From JAGVSZ01 sp963716855 (GTDB lineage: Bacteria > Pseudomonadota > Gammaproteobacteria > Burkholderiales > SG8-39): a stretch of DNA of 64,000 nt. The notes under the pieces are model-generated. The model was not told where the DNA came from and did no database searches. It saw nothing but the letters and a program-made list of their open reading frames with translations. Of this stretch, positions 44,151 through 53,957 are shown piece after piece (the first letter of the stretch is position 1; every line of letters begins with the position of its first letter). The stretch is taken from contig CAVQUV010000012.1 of assembly GCA_963716855.1 (NCBI GenBank), positions 289,896 to 353,895 on the forward strand. The letters are read 5' to 3'. Position numbers and translations under genes: made by a program.

Positions 44151-45873
44151 ATGGCAACGATTTCACGCAACGAGTACGTCGGCCTGTTCGGTCCCACGAC
44201 CGGCGACCGCATCCGCCTCGGCGATACCGGCCTCTTCGTCGAGATCGAGCGCGATCTCCGCGGCGCGCCCGGCGACGAGATCGTCTTCGGCGGCGGCAAG
44301 AGCCTGCGCGAAGGCATGGGCATGGACAACCGGATCACGCGCGCGGGCGGCGCGCCCGACCTCGTGATCACCAACGTGACGATCATCGACGCGCGTGCTC
44401 GGCGTCGTGAAGGCGGACGTCGGCATCAAGGACGGCCGCATCTGCGCCATCGGCAAGGCCGGCAATCCGCAGACGATGGACGGGATCACCCCGGGACTGG
44501 AATGCGGCCTCGCCACCGACGCGATCTCAGGCAGCCACCTGATCCTGACCGCCGCCGGCATCGACACGCACATCCACTACATCTCGCCGCAGCAGGCGTA
44601 CGCGGCGCTGTCCAACGGCACGACCACGCTGATCGGCGGCGGCACCGGCCCTTCGGACGGCTCCAGCGCGACGACCGTCACGCCGGGGCCGGGGAACATC
44701 CGGACGATGCTGCGCGCCTTCGAGGGCTGGCCGATCAACGTCGGCATCCTCGGCAAGGGCCACGGGCACGGCAAGGCGGCGCTCGTCGAACAGATCGAGG
44801 CCGGTGCGGTCGGCGTCAAATGCCACGAGGACTGGGGCACCACGCCGGCGGTGCTGCGCTCGGCGCTCACGGTGGCGGACGAGATGGACGTGCAGGTGTG
44901 CATCCACACCGACACGCTCAACGAATCCGGCTTCGTCGAGGATTCGATCGCGGCATTCGAGGGCCGCGCCGTCCACTCGTTCCACACCGAGGGGTCGGGC
45001 GGCGGCCACGCGCCGGACATCATCAAGATATCGGGCCTGCCGAACGTGCTGCCCTCCTCGACCAATCCCACGCTCCCCTACGGGATCAACTCGCAGGCGG
45101 AGCTCTACGACATGATCATGGTGTGCCACCACCTCAGCCCCGACATCCCGTCGGACGTGGCGTTCACCGAGAGCCGCATCCGCGCCGAGACCATCGCCGC
45201 CGAGAACGTGCTGCACGACCTCGGCGTGATCTCGATGATGTCGAGCGATTCGCAGGCGATGGGCCGCATCGGCGAGTGCTGGCTGCGCACCATTCAGACC
45301 GCCGACGCGATGAAGACCGGGCGCGGGAAGCTGCCGGAGGACGCGAAGGGCAACGACAACTTCCGCGTCCTGCGCTACGTGGCGAAGATCACGATCAACC
45401 CGGCGATCACGCACGGCATCGCGCACGTGCTCGGCTCGGTCGAGGTCGGCAAGATCGCCGACCTGGTGCTGTGGGAGCCGGCGTTCTTCGGCGCCAAGCC
45501 GAAGCTCGTGCTCAAGAACGGCGTCATCAGCTGGGCGGTGATGGGCGACCCGAACGCGTCGCTGCCGACGCCGCAGCCGGTCTACTACCGGCCGATGTTC
45601 GGCGCCTTCGGCAAGGCGCTCCCCGATTCGTGCATCACCTTCGTCTCGGGCGCCGCGCACGCGGCGGGAATCAAGAAGCGGCTGGGCCTCGAGCGCCAGG
45701 TGCTGGCCGTGCGCAACACCCGCAAGATCGGCAAGCGCGACATGGTCCGCAACTCCGGCACGCCGAAGATCGAGGTGAGCCCCGAGACGTTCGCGGTCAC
45801 CGTCGACGGCAAGCACGCCACGGTGCAGCCGCTGAAGACCGTCTCGCTGAACCAGAAGTATTTCTTCAGCTGA
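44151..45873 (+). CDS. ureC: Urease alpha (catalytic) subunit, one frame break
   Basis: Catalytic subunit with the dinuclear nickel centre, hydrolysing urea to ammonia and carbamate. Visible are ISRNEYVGLFGPTTGDRIRLGDT, the nickel ligands in GIDTHIHYISPQQ, the carbamylated Lys in GVKCHEDWGTTP, CIHTDTLNESGF, and the flap Cys/His in MVCHHLSPDIPSDVAFTESRIR. One extra C near 44393-44396 shifts the frame after NVTIIDA; removing it leads into VLGVVKADVGIKDGRICAIGKAGNP. The repaired length is 573 residues, as expected. The remaining frame and all active-site residues are intact, so the break is probably a sequence error. Confidence 0.95.
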
Positions 45874-45883
45874 CCGGCGCGCC

Positions 45884-46576
45884 GTGATCCTCGTCGAAGC
45901 CGTGCTCGGCAACGCCGGCGACCCGGAATGGGCGGCGCGCCTCGGTGCCGTGACCGTCGACGAGCTCGCGCTCGACCACTGGGAAGCGCAGAAGAACCGC
46001 TTCCGCAAGAAGACCGCGAGCGGCGTCGAGCTCGCCGTGTCGCTCGATCGCGGCACGTTCATGCGCGACGGCGACGTGCTGCTCTGGGACGCGGCCGCGG
46101 CCCGCGCCGTGGTCGCGCGGATCAGCCTGCGCGACGTGATGATCATCCATCTGGACGGGATGGCGGGCGGCCCGCCCGACATCGCGCTGCGCACCTGCGT
46201 CGAACTCGGCCATGCACTCGGCAATCAGCACTGGCCGGCGCTCGTCAAGGGCAGCCGCGTGTTCGTGCCGCTCACCGTCGATCGCAAGGTGATGAGCTCG
46301 GTCATGAACACGCACCGGTTCGAAGGCATCCGCTACGAGTTCGTGCCGGGCGGCGAGATCGTGCCGTACCTCGCCCCGCACGAGTCGCGCCGCCTCTTCG
46401 GCGGCGCCGAGGGCCCGGTGCATTCGCACACGCACGAGCAGTACGTTGCGGTCGACGACGAAACCGGTCAGACGTACGCGCGTCCGCCGGTGCGCGCGCA
46501 CACCCATCCGCATCCTCACCCGCATCCCCATTCGCGTACCGGCGTCGGACCGGACGATCCGCCGCGCACGAAATGA
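45884..46576 (+). CDS. ureE: Urease accessory protein UreE (nickel metallochaperone)
   Basis: Delivers nickel to the urease apoprotein complex. It has 230 residues: an N-terminal peptide-binding domain (LDHWEAQKNRFRKKTASGVELAVSLDRGTFMRDGDVL), a metal-binding domain with the dimer-interface His in CVELGHALGNQHWPAL, and a His-rich C-terminal tail (AHTHPHPHPHPHSRTG) that can store extra nickel. GTG at 45884 starts 11 bases after ureC. The tail places this UreE in the Klebsiella-like His-rich class. It overlaps ureF by 4 bases. Confidence 0.94.
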   Translation: MILVEAVLGNAGDPEWAARLGAVTVDELALDHWEAQKNRFRKKTASGVELAVSLDRGTFMRDGDVLLWDAAAARAVVARISLRDVMIIHLDGMAGGPPDIALRTCVELGHALGNQHWPALVKGSRVFVPLTVDRKVMSSVMNTHRFEGIRYEFVPGGEIVPYLAPHESRRLFGGAEGPVHSHTHEQYVAVDDETGQTYARPPVRAHTHPHPHPHPHSRTGVGPDDPPRTK

Positions 46577-47292
46577 CGACGAACGACCACGGCGACGCGG
46601 TGCCGGGCACCGCCTTGCCGCTTGCCCGCGCGCTGCAGTTCGGCGACTCGATGTTCCCGATCGGCGGGTTCGCGTTCTCGGGCGGGCTCGAATCGGCGAT
46701 CCAGAAGCGCGTGGTGACCGACGCCGGCACGCTCGAGGCGTACGCGCGCACCGCCGTCGAGCAGGCCGCGCTGGGCGACGGCATCGGGGTGATCTGGGCG
46801 CATCGCGCCGCGGCGGCGGGCGACGTCGCCGAGCTGGTCCGGATCGACGAGCGGGTGTACGCCCGCAAGCTCTCCGGCGAGACGCGGACGATGTCGGTGC
46901 GCATGGGCAAGAAGTTCGCCGAGATGGGCGCCGAGGTGATCGGCGCGCCGCTCCTGAAGACGTGGCGCGTGCACATCGACGCCGGCGCCAGCCCCGGGTG
47001 CTATCCGGTGGCGCTGGCGGTGAACTTCGCTGCGCAGGGGCTGCTCGCGCGCGACGCGTTCGTCGTGCATCAATACGGCGTGGCGGCCATGATCCTGAGC
47101 GCCGCGCTGCGGCTGATGAAGATCAGCCACGTGGACACGCAGCGGATGCTCTATCGCCTCAACGCCGCCGCGGACGCCGCCTACGAGACCGCGGCGGCGG
47201 CGCGCCTGTCCGACATGGCCGGCTTCGCCCCGCTGACGGAGATCCTGGCGGCGGTCCACGTCAAGGCGCACGTGCGCCTGTTCATGAACTGA
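46573..47292 (+). CDS. ureF: Urease accessory protein UreF
   Basis: All-helical accessory protein that with UreD and UreG forms the activation complex and gates GTP hydrolysis. It has 239 residues. LARALQFGDSMFPIGGFAFSGGLESAIQK is the family's opening, GQ-like VNFAAQGLLARDAFVVHQYGVAAMILSAALRLMKISHVDTQRMLY the core, and LTEILAAVHVKAHVRLFMN the conserved C-terminus. The ATG overlaps the ureE stop (ATGA). ureG follows after 4 bases. Confidence 0.94.
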   Translation: MTTNDHGDAVPGTALPLARALQFGDSMFPIGGFAFSGGLESAIQKRVVTDAGTLEAYARTAVEQAALGDGIGVIWAHRAAAAGDVAELVRIDERVYARKLSGETRTMSVRMGKKFAEMGAEVIGAPLLKTWRVHIDAGASPGCYPVALAVNFAAQGLLARDAFVVHQYGVAAMILSAALRLMKISHVDTQRMLYRLNAAADAAYETAAAARLSDMAGFAPLTEILAAVHVKAHVRLFMN

Positions 47293-47296
47293 AGGG

Positions 47297-47950
47297 ATGG
47301 GGAAGGTGGCGAAGAAGATCACGCGCATCGGCGTCGGCGGCCCGGTCGGGTCGGGCAAGACCGCGATCGTGGAAGCGATCACGCCGCGGCTGCTCGAGAT
47401 GGGCATCAAGGTCCTGATCATCACCAACGACGTGGTGACGACCGAGGACGCCAAGCACGTCCAGCGGACGCTCAAGGGCATCCTGCTCGAGGAGCGCATC
47501 CTTGGCGTGGAAACCGGCGCCTGCCCGCACACTGCGGTGCGCGAGGACCCGAGCATGAACCTCGCCGCGGTCGAGGACATGGAGGCGCGCTTCCCCGACG
47601 GCGACTTGGTGCTGATCGAAAGCGGCGGGGACAACCTGACGCTGACGTTCTCCCCGGCGCTGGTCGACTTCTTCATCTACGTCATCGACGTCGCCGCCGG
47701 CGACAAGATCCCGCGCAAGAACGGCCCCGGCATCACGCAGTCGGACATCCTCGTCATCAACAAGACCGACCTCGCGCCGCACGTGGGCGCGAGCCTCGCC
47801 GTGATGGAGCACGACTCGCGCCTGATGCGCGGCGACAAGCCGTTCCTGTTCACGAACTGCAAGACCGGCGAGGGCATTCCGCGGCTCGTCGAGCTGATCC
47901 GCAGCGATCTCCTCTTCGACATGAAGCTGCCGGCGAGGCAGCCGGCGTAA
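47297..47950 (+). CDS. ureG: Urease accessory GTPase UreG
   Basis: SIMIBI-class GTPase that couples GTP hydrolysis to nickel insertion. It has 217 residues. The P-loop is GVGGPVGSGKTAIVEAI, the metal-binding CPH motif lies in GVETGACPHTAVRED, Walker B-like VLIESGGDNLTLTFSP, and the base-specific VINKTDLAPHVGA. It starts at ATG 47297 four bases after ureF. Its stop overlaps the ureD start (TAATG). All catalytic residues are present. Confidence 0.97.
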   Translation: MGKVAKKITRIGVGGPVGSGKTAIVEAITPRLLEMGIKVLIITNDVVTTEDAKHVQRTLKGILLEERILGVETGACPHTAVREDPSMNLAAVEDMEARFPDGDLVLIESGGDNLTLTFSPALVDFFIYVIDVAAGDKIPRKNGPGITQSDILVINKTDLAPHVGASLAVMEHDSRLMRGDKPFLFTNCKTGEGIPRLVELIRSDLLFDMKLPARQPA

Positions 47951-48912
47951 TGGGCGTCGCCGAGCCGTCGTCGGGCTTCGCACCATGGGCCGCGGCCGAG
48001 ACGCTCGGCTTGACGGCGCCGGAGCTGGCGGCCTTCCAGGACGAGCCGCGGCAGATGGCGAGCGGCTCGGTCGGCAAGACGGGGTTCCTGCGGCTCGGCT
48101 TCGAGCAGCGCGGCGACCGGACGATCCTCGCGGACCTCGATCGCCGCGCGCCGTACATGGCGCAGCGCGCCCTGTACCCCGACCCGGCGATGCCGGACCT
48201 CGCCTGGCTCTTCATGATCACCACGTCCGGCTGCGTGCTGCAGGGCGACCGGCTCGCGCTCGAGGTCGCGCTCGCTCCGCGCGCGCGGGCGCACGTCACG
48301 ACCCAGTCGGCGACCAAGATCCATTCGATGGACGCCAACTACGCGGTGCAGACGCAGGCGATCTCACTCGCCGACGGCGCCTACCTCGAGTTCCTGCCCG
48401 AGCCGCTGATCCCGCACCGGCGTACCCGCTTTCTCTCCGACACGCGGATTTCGATCGCGCCGACGGCGACGCTCCTGTACGCGGAGATCGTCCAGCCGGG
48501 GCGCAAGCACCATCACCCCGACGAGTGCTTCGGCGCGACGCTGCTCTCGCTCGCGATCGGCGCCGAACGCCCCGACGGGCGGACGCTGTTCACCGAGAAG
48601 CTCGTGATCGACCCGGCGCGACGCCCAGTGCGGCAGACCGGCGTGATGGATTCGTTCGACGTGCTGGCGAACGTGATCCTGCTCACGCCGAAGGAGGGTG
48701 CCGATCGCGTCCACGCGCGGGTCGACGCCGACGTCGATCTCGCGAGCGGCGTCGCTTTCGGCGCGTGCCGGCTGCCGAACGACGCCGGCCTGATCTTCAA
48801 GGTGCTCGGCCGCGAGACCGCGCAGGTCAAGGCGAAGGTGCGCGAGTTCTGGGGCGTCGCGCGCGAAGAGATCACCGGGACGGCGCTACCGCCGCCCTTC
48901 TTCTGGCGCTGA
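47950..48912 (+). CDS. ureD: Urease accessory protein UreD
   Basis: Scaffold that binds apo-urease and recruits UreF/UreG. It has 320 residues. GKTGFLRLGFEQRGDRTILADLDRRAPYMAQRALYPDP opens the conserved beta-helical part, TTSGCVLQGDRLALEV and HVTTQSATKIHSMDANYAVQ are hallmark strands, and YLEFLPEPLIPHRRTRF follows. The gene lies at the 3' end of the operon, after ureG, not before ureA as in the commoner order ureDABCEFG. It is overlapped by ureG and followed 14 bases later by a urea transporter gene. Confidence 0.93.
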   Translation: MGVAEPSSGFAPWAAAETLGLTAPELAAFQDEPRQMASGSVGKTGFLRLGFEQRGDRTILADLDRRAPYMAQRALYPDPAMPDLAWLFMITTSGCVLQGDRLALEVALAPRARAHVTTQSATKIHSMDANYAVQTQAISLADGAYLEFLPEPLIPHRRTRFLSDTRISIAPTATLLYAEIVQPGRKHHHPDECFGATLLSLAIGAERPDGRTLFTEKLVIDPARRPVRQTGVMDSFDVLANVILLTPKEGADRVHARVDADVDLASGVAFGACRLPNDAGLIFKVLGRETAQVKAKVREFWGVAREEITGTALPPPFFWR

Positions 48913-48926
48913 TCCGGGAGGCGACG

Positions 48927-49898
48927 ATGAAGGGACTGCTGACGTGGTGGGAAGGCTGCTGCGCTTCGTCGAAGGTCTTGCGCTTCGTGGACCTCAACCT
49001 GCGGGGGATCGGGCAGGTGATGTTCCAGGACAACCCGCTCTCCGGGCTCCTTTTCTTCGTCGCCATCGGCTGGGGGTCGTACGCCGCCGGCATGCCGCAG
49101 GTGGCGATCGGCGGGCTCGTGGCGGTCGTCGCGGCGACGCTGACCGCGCAGTGGCTGCGCGTCGACGCGGCCGACCTCGGCGCCGGGCTGTACGGGTACA
49201 ACGCCTACCTCGTAGGGCTCGCGTTCGGCACGTTCCTCTCCGTCTCGCCGCTCTGGTGGGTCTACGTCGCGCTCGGCGGCGCCGTCTCGGTTCCGGCCAC
49301 TCTCGGGACCGCCAACGTGTTCAAGACCTGGGGCGTCGCCGCGCTGACCGCGCCGTTCGTCCTCACGGCGTGGCTGTTCCTGCTCGCCACCTACGCGTTC
49401 TCCGCGATCGAGGGCAGCGGATTGTCGATGAGCGCCGAGATCACGCCGATCGATCCGGCCGCGGCGAACCCGCTGCAATTCGGCGACTTCGTTCAGGGGA
49501 TCCTGAAGAGCATCGCGCAGGTGTTCCTGAAGGGCAGTGTCCTCGCCGCCCTGCTGCTGCTCGTCGGCTTGGCGTTGAACTCGCTCGCCGCCGCGGCGTT
49601 CGCCTTCGGCGGCGCGATCGTCGCGGTGGTCACCGCGCACCTCCTCGGCGCCGAAAGCGACCTCATCACCGGCGGCCTGATGGGCTTTAGCCCGGTACTC
49701 ACCGCGATCGCGCTCGGCACGATCTTCTACAAGCCGGGCGCGCGCGTGGTGGTGTACGCGCTGGTGGGCACGGTGTTCACGGTCGTCGTGCAGGGCGCGA
49801 TGAACGTGGCCCTGACGCCGTTCGGCATTCCCACCCTGACCGCGCCGTTCGTCCTCGCGTCCTGGCTCTTTCTGCTGCCGCGCCAGCATTTCGAGTAG
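48927..49898 (+). CDS. Urea transporter (UT family)
   Basis: Channel-like urea transporter in the inner membrane, 323 residues with about ten hydrophobic segments in two homologous halves. RGIGQVMFQDNPLSGLLFFVAIG is the conserved opening; LGAGLYGYNAYLVGLAFGT and the matching second-half ITGGLMGFSPVLTAIALGTIFY are the two signature stretches lining the pore; LTAPFVLTAWLFLLATYAF and LTAPFVLASWLFLLPRQHFE are the repeated ends of the two halves. ATG at 48927 has GGGAGG upstream. Placement directly after ureD links uptake to intracellular urease. Confidence 0.93.
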   Translation: MKGLLTWWEGCCASSKVLRFVDLNLRGIGQVMFQDNPLSGLLFFVAIGWGSYAAGMPQVAIGGLVAVVAATLTAQWLRVDAADLGAGLYGYNAYLVGLAFGTFLSVSPLWWVYVALGGAVSVPATLGTANVFKTWGVAALTAPFVLTAWLFLLATYAFSAIEGSGLSMSAEITPIDPAAANPLQFGDFVQGILKSIAQVFLKGSVLAALLLLVGLALNSLAAAAFAFGGAIVAVVTAHLLGAESDLITGGLMGFSPVLTAIALGTIFYKPGARVVVYALVGTVFTVVVQGAMNVALTPFGIPTLTAPFVLASWLFLLPRQHFE

Positions 49899-49946
49899 GT
49901 CGCCGGCGGTGCCGCGATACCCGGCGCCCGTTCCGGCCCGTCGCAA

Positions 49947-50855
49947 TCAGAAGCGCGCGGTGAACGTCGCGGCGAAGAACGGGGCGGGGTCGTAGTCGAC
50001 GTTGCGCAGTTCGTTGCCGGAAGAATCCTCGACGCGGAGCTCGCCGGCCGTCACGACACCGGCGTAAAGATGGAGCGTCATCTGCGGGCCGAAATTGCGC
50101 GTGGCGCGCAGGAAAATCGGCAGCCCGCGCTCTTCGCCGACGCCGTTCGGCACCGGCCCGCTCTCGCTGAGGCGAAAGCGCGTGCGGCGCAATGCCCCGC
50201 CGATGCCGAGCTCCCAGTTGTTGTCGAACCGGTAGTCGAGCTCTAGGCCGGCGGGCCCGGTCGGGCCGGCAGCGAGGGGGTTGATGAGCCGCCAGCGGTC
50301 GCTGAAGCGCCAGTCGACGATCAGGAAAGGGAACACGCTCGTCTTCTCGATGTTGTCGTACACCCCGACGCCGAGGCCGAGTCGGTTGCCGTCGGCGAAG
50401 CGCCTGGTCGCCGACACGATACCGCCCCAGACAATCGAGTCGCCGGAGTCGGCGCCGTTCTCCCGGAACCAGTCGACCGACGGGACGACGCCGACGCTCC
50501 AGCCGTCGCGCAACGCGAACGCGAGCGGGACCGCCACGCCGTACCGTTGCACGATGTTCCACGGCGCCACGCCGCCGAAGGCGACCGGATTGGAGAAGGA
50601 GTAATCGGAGTAGTCGTAGTTCAGGGTCACCCCGGCACTGTTGCCGCCGCCGAGATCCCCCGCCACGCCTCCGCGCACGAGTGCGCGCCACACGCTGAAA
50701 TCGCCGCCCTGGTCCAGATCGCCCTTGCCCTCGTAGACGGGCGTGACGGAAACGAACGGCCGCCAGCGCGTCTCCTGGGCCTGTGCCGCGCCGATCGCCG
50801 GGAGCAGCGCGGCGAGAACCATTGCCGCTGCGAGATTCGTTGCGTCGCGCTTCAT
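49947..50855 (-). CDS. Putative outer-membrane beta-barrel protein
   Basis: Exported protein of 302 residues, probably a beta-barrel. A signal peptide (NLAAAMVLAALLPAIGAAQA) is followed by alternating strands with many aromatic residues (WRPFVSVTPVYEGKG, AGVTLNYDYSDYSFSN, GLELDYRFDNNWELGIGG), and the chain ends in aromatic FFAATFTARF with a C-terminal Phe, as expected for BamA recognition. ATG at 50855 has GGAGG seven bases upstream. It lies 21 bases after the RND pump gene, so it may be the third gene of that operon; it is not a TolC-type protein. Specific function is unknown. Confidence 0.75.
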   Translation of the reverse strand: MKRDATNLAAAMVLAALLPAIGAAQAQETRWRPFVSVTPVYEGKGDLDQGGDFSVWRALVRGGVAGDLGGGNSAGVTLNYDYSDYSFSNPVAFGGVAPWNIVQRYGVAVPLAFALRDGWSVGVVPSVDWFRENGADSGDSIVWGGIVSATRRFADGNRLGLGVGVYDNIEKTSVFPFLIVDWRFSDRWRLINPLAAGPTGPAGLELDYRFDNNWELGIGGALRRTRFRLSESGPVPNGVGEERGLPIFLRATRNFGPQMTLHLYAGVVTAGELRVEDSSGNELRNVDYDPAPFFAATFTARF

Positions 50856-50876
50856 TGTGTCGCCTCCTTTCACAAC

Positions 50877-53800
50877 TCAATGCTGCCCAGCCGGCGCCGG
50901 CCGGCCCGACGGGGCGGTCTCGTCCCGCTTGCCGCCGAAGACCGTCACGTACAGCGTGGGCAGGAACACGAGCATCAGCAGCGTCCCGATCAGCAGCCCG
51001 CCCATGATCGCGAACGCCATCGGCCCCCAGAACACCGTCGGCGCGATCGGGATGAGGCCGAGCACGGTCGAGAACGCGGTGAGCGTCAGCGGCCGGAACC
51101 GCGAGCTCGCCGCGGCGATCGCCGCGTCCCAGACGCTCTTACCCTCCGCGCGGTCGGTCTCGATCTGCACCACCAGGATCACCGCGTTCTTCGCCACCAT
51201 CCCGAGCAGCGACAGGATGCCGAGGATCGCGACGAAGCCGAGCGGCCGGTTGAAGACGAGCAGCGCGAGGACGACGCCGATGATGCTGAGCGGCAGCACG
51301 GCGAGCACGACGAAGACGCTACGGAAGCTCTGCAGCTGGAGCATCAGAAAGGTGAGCATGAGGAGGATCATCACCGGCACGACCGCGAACACCGATGCCC
51401 GGGCAATCGCGCTGTCCTCGACGGTGCCACCGAGATCGATCCGATAGCCCTTCGGCAAGCCCTTCGCCAGTTCGGCGATCGGCGCCTCGAGTGCGTCCAC
51501 GACGGTATCCGGCGTCGTGCTCGGGACTATGGCCGCGCGCACGGTAAGCGTCGGCACCCGGTCGCGGCGCCAGACGAGCGGATACTCTTCCCCGAACTCG
51601 AGGCTCGCGAACTGGCTCAGCGGCACGGTGCGCCCGCCGGCGATCGGGACCTCCAGCGAGCGCAGCGTCGCCACCGTGGCGCGCTCCTTGTCGACGGCGC
51701 GCGCGACGACGTCGACGAGATAGATGTCGTCGCGCACCTGCGTCACCGTCGAGCCGGCGATCGCGGCGTTGAGGACCGCGGCGATCGTTGCCGAGCTGAC
51801 GCCGAGGCTGCGGGCCTGGTCCTGGTCGATCTTGAGGCGGAGCTGCCGCGCGGGCTCCATCCAGTCGAAGTTGACGCGCCGCGTTTCCGGATTCGCCGCG
51901 ATGACCTGCGCGAGCCGCTGCGCGATCTTCGTGATCTCGTCATTGTCCGGGCCACGCACGCGGTACTGGATCGGCCAGCCGACCGGCGGGCCGAGCTCGA
52001 GCGGCTGGATGCTCCCGACGACGTCCGGAAACTCCTCGGCGAGCAGCTTCTCCAGGCGGTCCTGGATCCGTTTTCGTTCCTCGAATCCCTTCGCGACGAT
52101 CACGAACTGGCTGAAGAAGGGGTTCGCGCCCTGCACGTCGAGCGGCAGGTAGAAGCGGATCGCGCCGCGGCCGATGTAGGCGCTCCAGTGAGCGATGTCC
52201 TCGTCCTTGGCGAGCGCCGCCTCCAGCCGCGTGGCGGTCGTTTCGGAGGCATAGATCGATGCGTTCTGCCGCAGCGTCAGGTCGACGAGGAGCTCGGGCC
52301 GGTCGGACGCTGGAAAGAACTGCTCCGGCACGAACCGCAGCAGGTAGACCGCCGCCACGAATGCGGCGACCGTCACCGCGATGGTCAGCCACTTCACGCG
52401 CATCGCGCCGACGAGCAGGCTGCGATACCCCCGCATGAGGACGCTCGGCTTCTCTTCCGCGCCCGTCGTCTTGGGCGCCTTCAGGATCGCGATGCCGAGC
52501 ACCGGGGCGAAGGTCACCGCCACGAGCCACGACGTGACCAGCGCGATCGCGACCACCGCGAAGATCGAGAACGTGTACTCGCCTGCCGCGCTCCTGGCGA
52601 ACCCGATCGGTACGAAGCCCGCGATCGTGATCAGCGTACCAATCAGCATCGGCGCGGCGAGCGTGTTGTAGGCGAAGGTGGCCGCCTGCTCCTTCGAGTC
52701 CCCGGCGGCGAGGCGCCGGATCATCGCGTCGACGGTGGTCATCGCGTCGTCGACGAGGAGCGTCAGCGCGATGATCAGCGCCCCGAGCGAGATGCGCTGC
52801 AGGTCGATACCCACGATCATCATGACGGCGAACACGATCGCCAAGGTCAGCGGGATCGCCAGGGCGACGACCGAGCCCGGACGGACGCCGAGGCTGACGA
52901 AGCTCGCAGCGAGGATGATGAGGATCGCCTGCCACAGCGAGGTCATGAAGTCGTTGATCGCGAGGTCGACGACGACCGCCTGGTCGGAGACGAGGAACGG
53001 CTCGACGCCGAGCGGCAGGTTCGCCCGCACGTCCGCCATTTCCTTTTTCAGGTTCGCGCCGAGCGCGAGGATGTCGCCGCCCTCGCGCATCGCGATGGCG
53101 AGCCCGATCGCCGGCTTGCCGTTCACGTGGAAGAGCGGCAGCGGCGGATCCGAGAACCCGCGCCGGACCTCGGCGATGTCCCGGAGCGGCACCAGGCGGT
53201 CTCCCACCGCCAGGTTGACCGCCTTGATGTCGTCCTCGGATTCGAAGGCGCCGGCCACGCGCAGGAAGATCCGCTCCTCTCCGGTCTGCAGGACGCCGGT
53301 CGGCCGGACGAGGTTTTGCGCCTGCAGCTGCCCGAGCAGGGCGGAATACGTGAGGCCGAGGCCCGCGAGCCGTGCGGTGGAGAACTCGAGGAAGATCTGC
53401 TCGTCCTGGGCGCCGAGAATCTCGATCTTGGTGACGTCCGGCACCGCGAGCAGCCGCGAGCGCGTGTCCTCGACGTAATTGCGTAGCTCGCGGTGCGTGA
53501 ACCCGTCGGCGGTGAAGCCGTAGATGATGCCGTACGTGTCGCCGAAATCGTCGTTGAAGCCCGGGCCGACGACGCCCTGCGGCAGCGTGCCGCGGATGTC
53601 GCCGACGTTCTTGCGCACTTGGTACCAGATGTCCGGCACCTCCTTCGCCGGCGTCGAGTCCTTGAGCTCGACGAACATGGTGGTGCGGCCCGCCGTCGTG
53701 TAGCTCCGCACCTGGTCGAGATGGCGCGTCTCCTGCAGCTTGCGCTCGATCCGCTCGGTGACCTGGAGCAGCGTCTCCTCGATCGTCGCGCCGGGCCAGC

Positions 53801-53957
53801 CCGCGAAGACGACCATGGTCCGGATCGTGAAGGGCGGGTCCTCGGCCCGGCCGAGGCGAAGGAACGCGATCGTCCCCGCCACGACCGCCGCGAGCATGAA
53901 GTAGACGATCAGCGACTTGCGCTGGATCGCCCATTCGGACAGGTTCGGGCCGATCAC
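50877..53957 (-). CDS. RND efflux transporter (AcrB/HAE1-like)
   Basis: Proton-driven inner-membrane pump of 1026 residues. It begins with GTG (VIGPNLSEWAIQRKSLIVYFMLAAVV). Pore and porter repeats are seen in PPFTIRTMVVFAGWPGATIEE and the matching second half. The transmembrane relay reads GALIIALTLLVDDAMTTVDA (paired Asp) in TM4 and ILSLLGMVAKNAVILV near TM10. The sequence resembles the multidrug group often paired with a single lipoprotein adaptor. The GTG overlaps the adaptor stop (GTGA). No outer-membrane TolC-like channel is encoded nearby. Substrates cannot be told. Confidence 0.92.
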   Translation of the reverse strand: MIGPNLSEWAIQRKSLIVYFMLAAVVAGTIAFLRLGRAEDPPFTIRTMVVFAGWPGATIEETLLQVTERIERKLQETRHLDQVRSYTTAGRTTMFVELKDSTPAKEVPDIWYQVRKNVGDIRGTLPQGVVGPGFNDDFGDTYGIIYGFTADGFTHRELRNYVEDTRSRLLAVPDVTKIEILGAQDEQIFLEFSTARLAGLGLTYSALLGQLQAQNLVRPTGVLQTGEERIFLRVAGAFESEDDIKAVNLAVGDRLVPLRDIAEVRRGFSDPPLPLFHVNGKPAIGLAIAMREGGDILALGANLKKEMADVRANLPLGVEPFLVSDQAVVVDLAINDFMTSLWQAILIILAASFVSLGVRPGSVVALAIPLTLAIVFAVMMIVGIDLQRISLGALIIALTLLVDDAMTTVDAMIRRLAAGDSKEQAATFAYNTLAAPMLIGTLITIAGFVPIGFARSAAGEYTFSIFAVVAIALVTSWLVAVTFAPVLGIAILKAPKTTGAEEKPSVLMRGYRSLLVGAMRVKWLTIAVTVAAFVAAVYLLRFVPEQFFPASDRPELLVDLTLRQNASIYASETTATRLEAALAKDEDIAHWSAYIGRGAIRFYLPLDVQGANPFFSQFVIVAKGFEERKRIQDRLEKLLAEEFPDVVGSIQPLELGPPVGWPIQYRVRGPDNDEITKIAQRLAQVIAANPETRRVNFDWMEPARQLRLKIDQDQARSLGVSSATIAAVLNAAIAGSTVTQVRDDIYLVDVVARAVDKERATVATLRSLEVPIAGGRTVPLSQFASLEFGEEYPLVWRRDRVPTLTVRAAIVPSTTPDTVVDALEAPIAELAKGLPKGYRIDLGGTVEDSAIARASVFAVVPVMILLMLTFLMLQLQSFRSVFVVLAVLPLSIIGVVLALLVFNRPLGFVAILGILSLLGMVAKNAVILVVQIETDRAEGKSVWDAAIAAASSRFRPLTLTAFSTVLGLIPIAPTVFWGPMAFAIMGGLLIGTLLMLVFLPTLYVTVFGGKRDETAPSGRPAPAGQH

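Noticed and set aside
44385..44400. Programmed frameshift in ureC
   Set aside because: No slippery heptamer or downstream stimulator was seen, ureC is never known to use recoding, and many other genes here show the same kind of break.
50547..53486. A 979-codon plus-strand frame over the RND pump
   Set aside because: Composition is Arg/Asp/His repeats typical of a shadow of hydrophobic GC-rich coding on the other strand; the minus strand encodes an intact RND pump.
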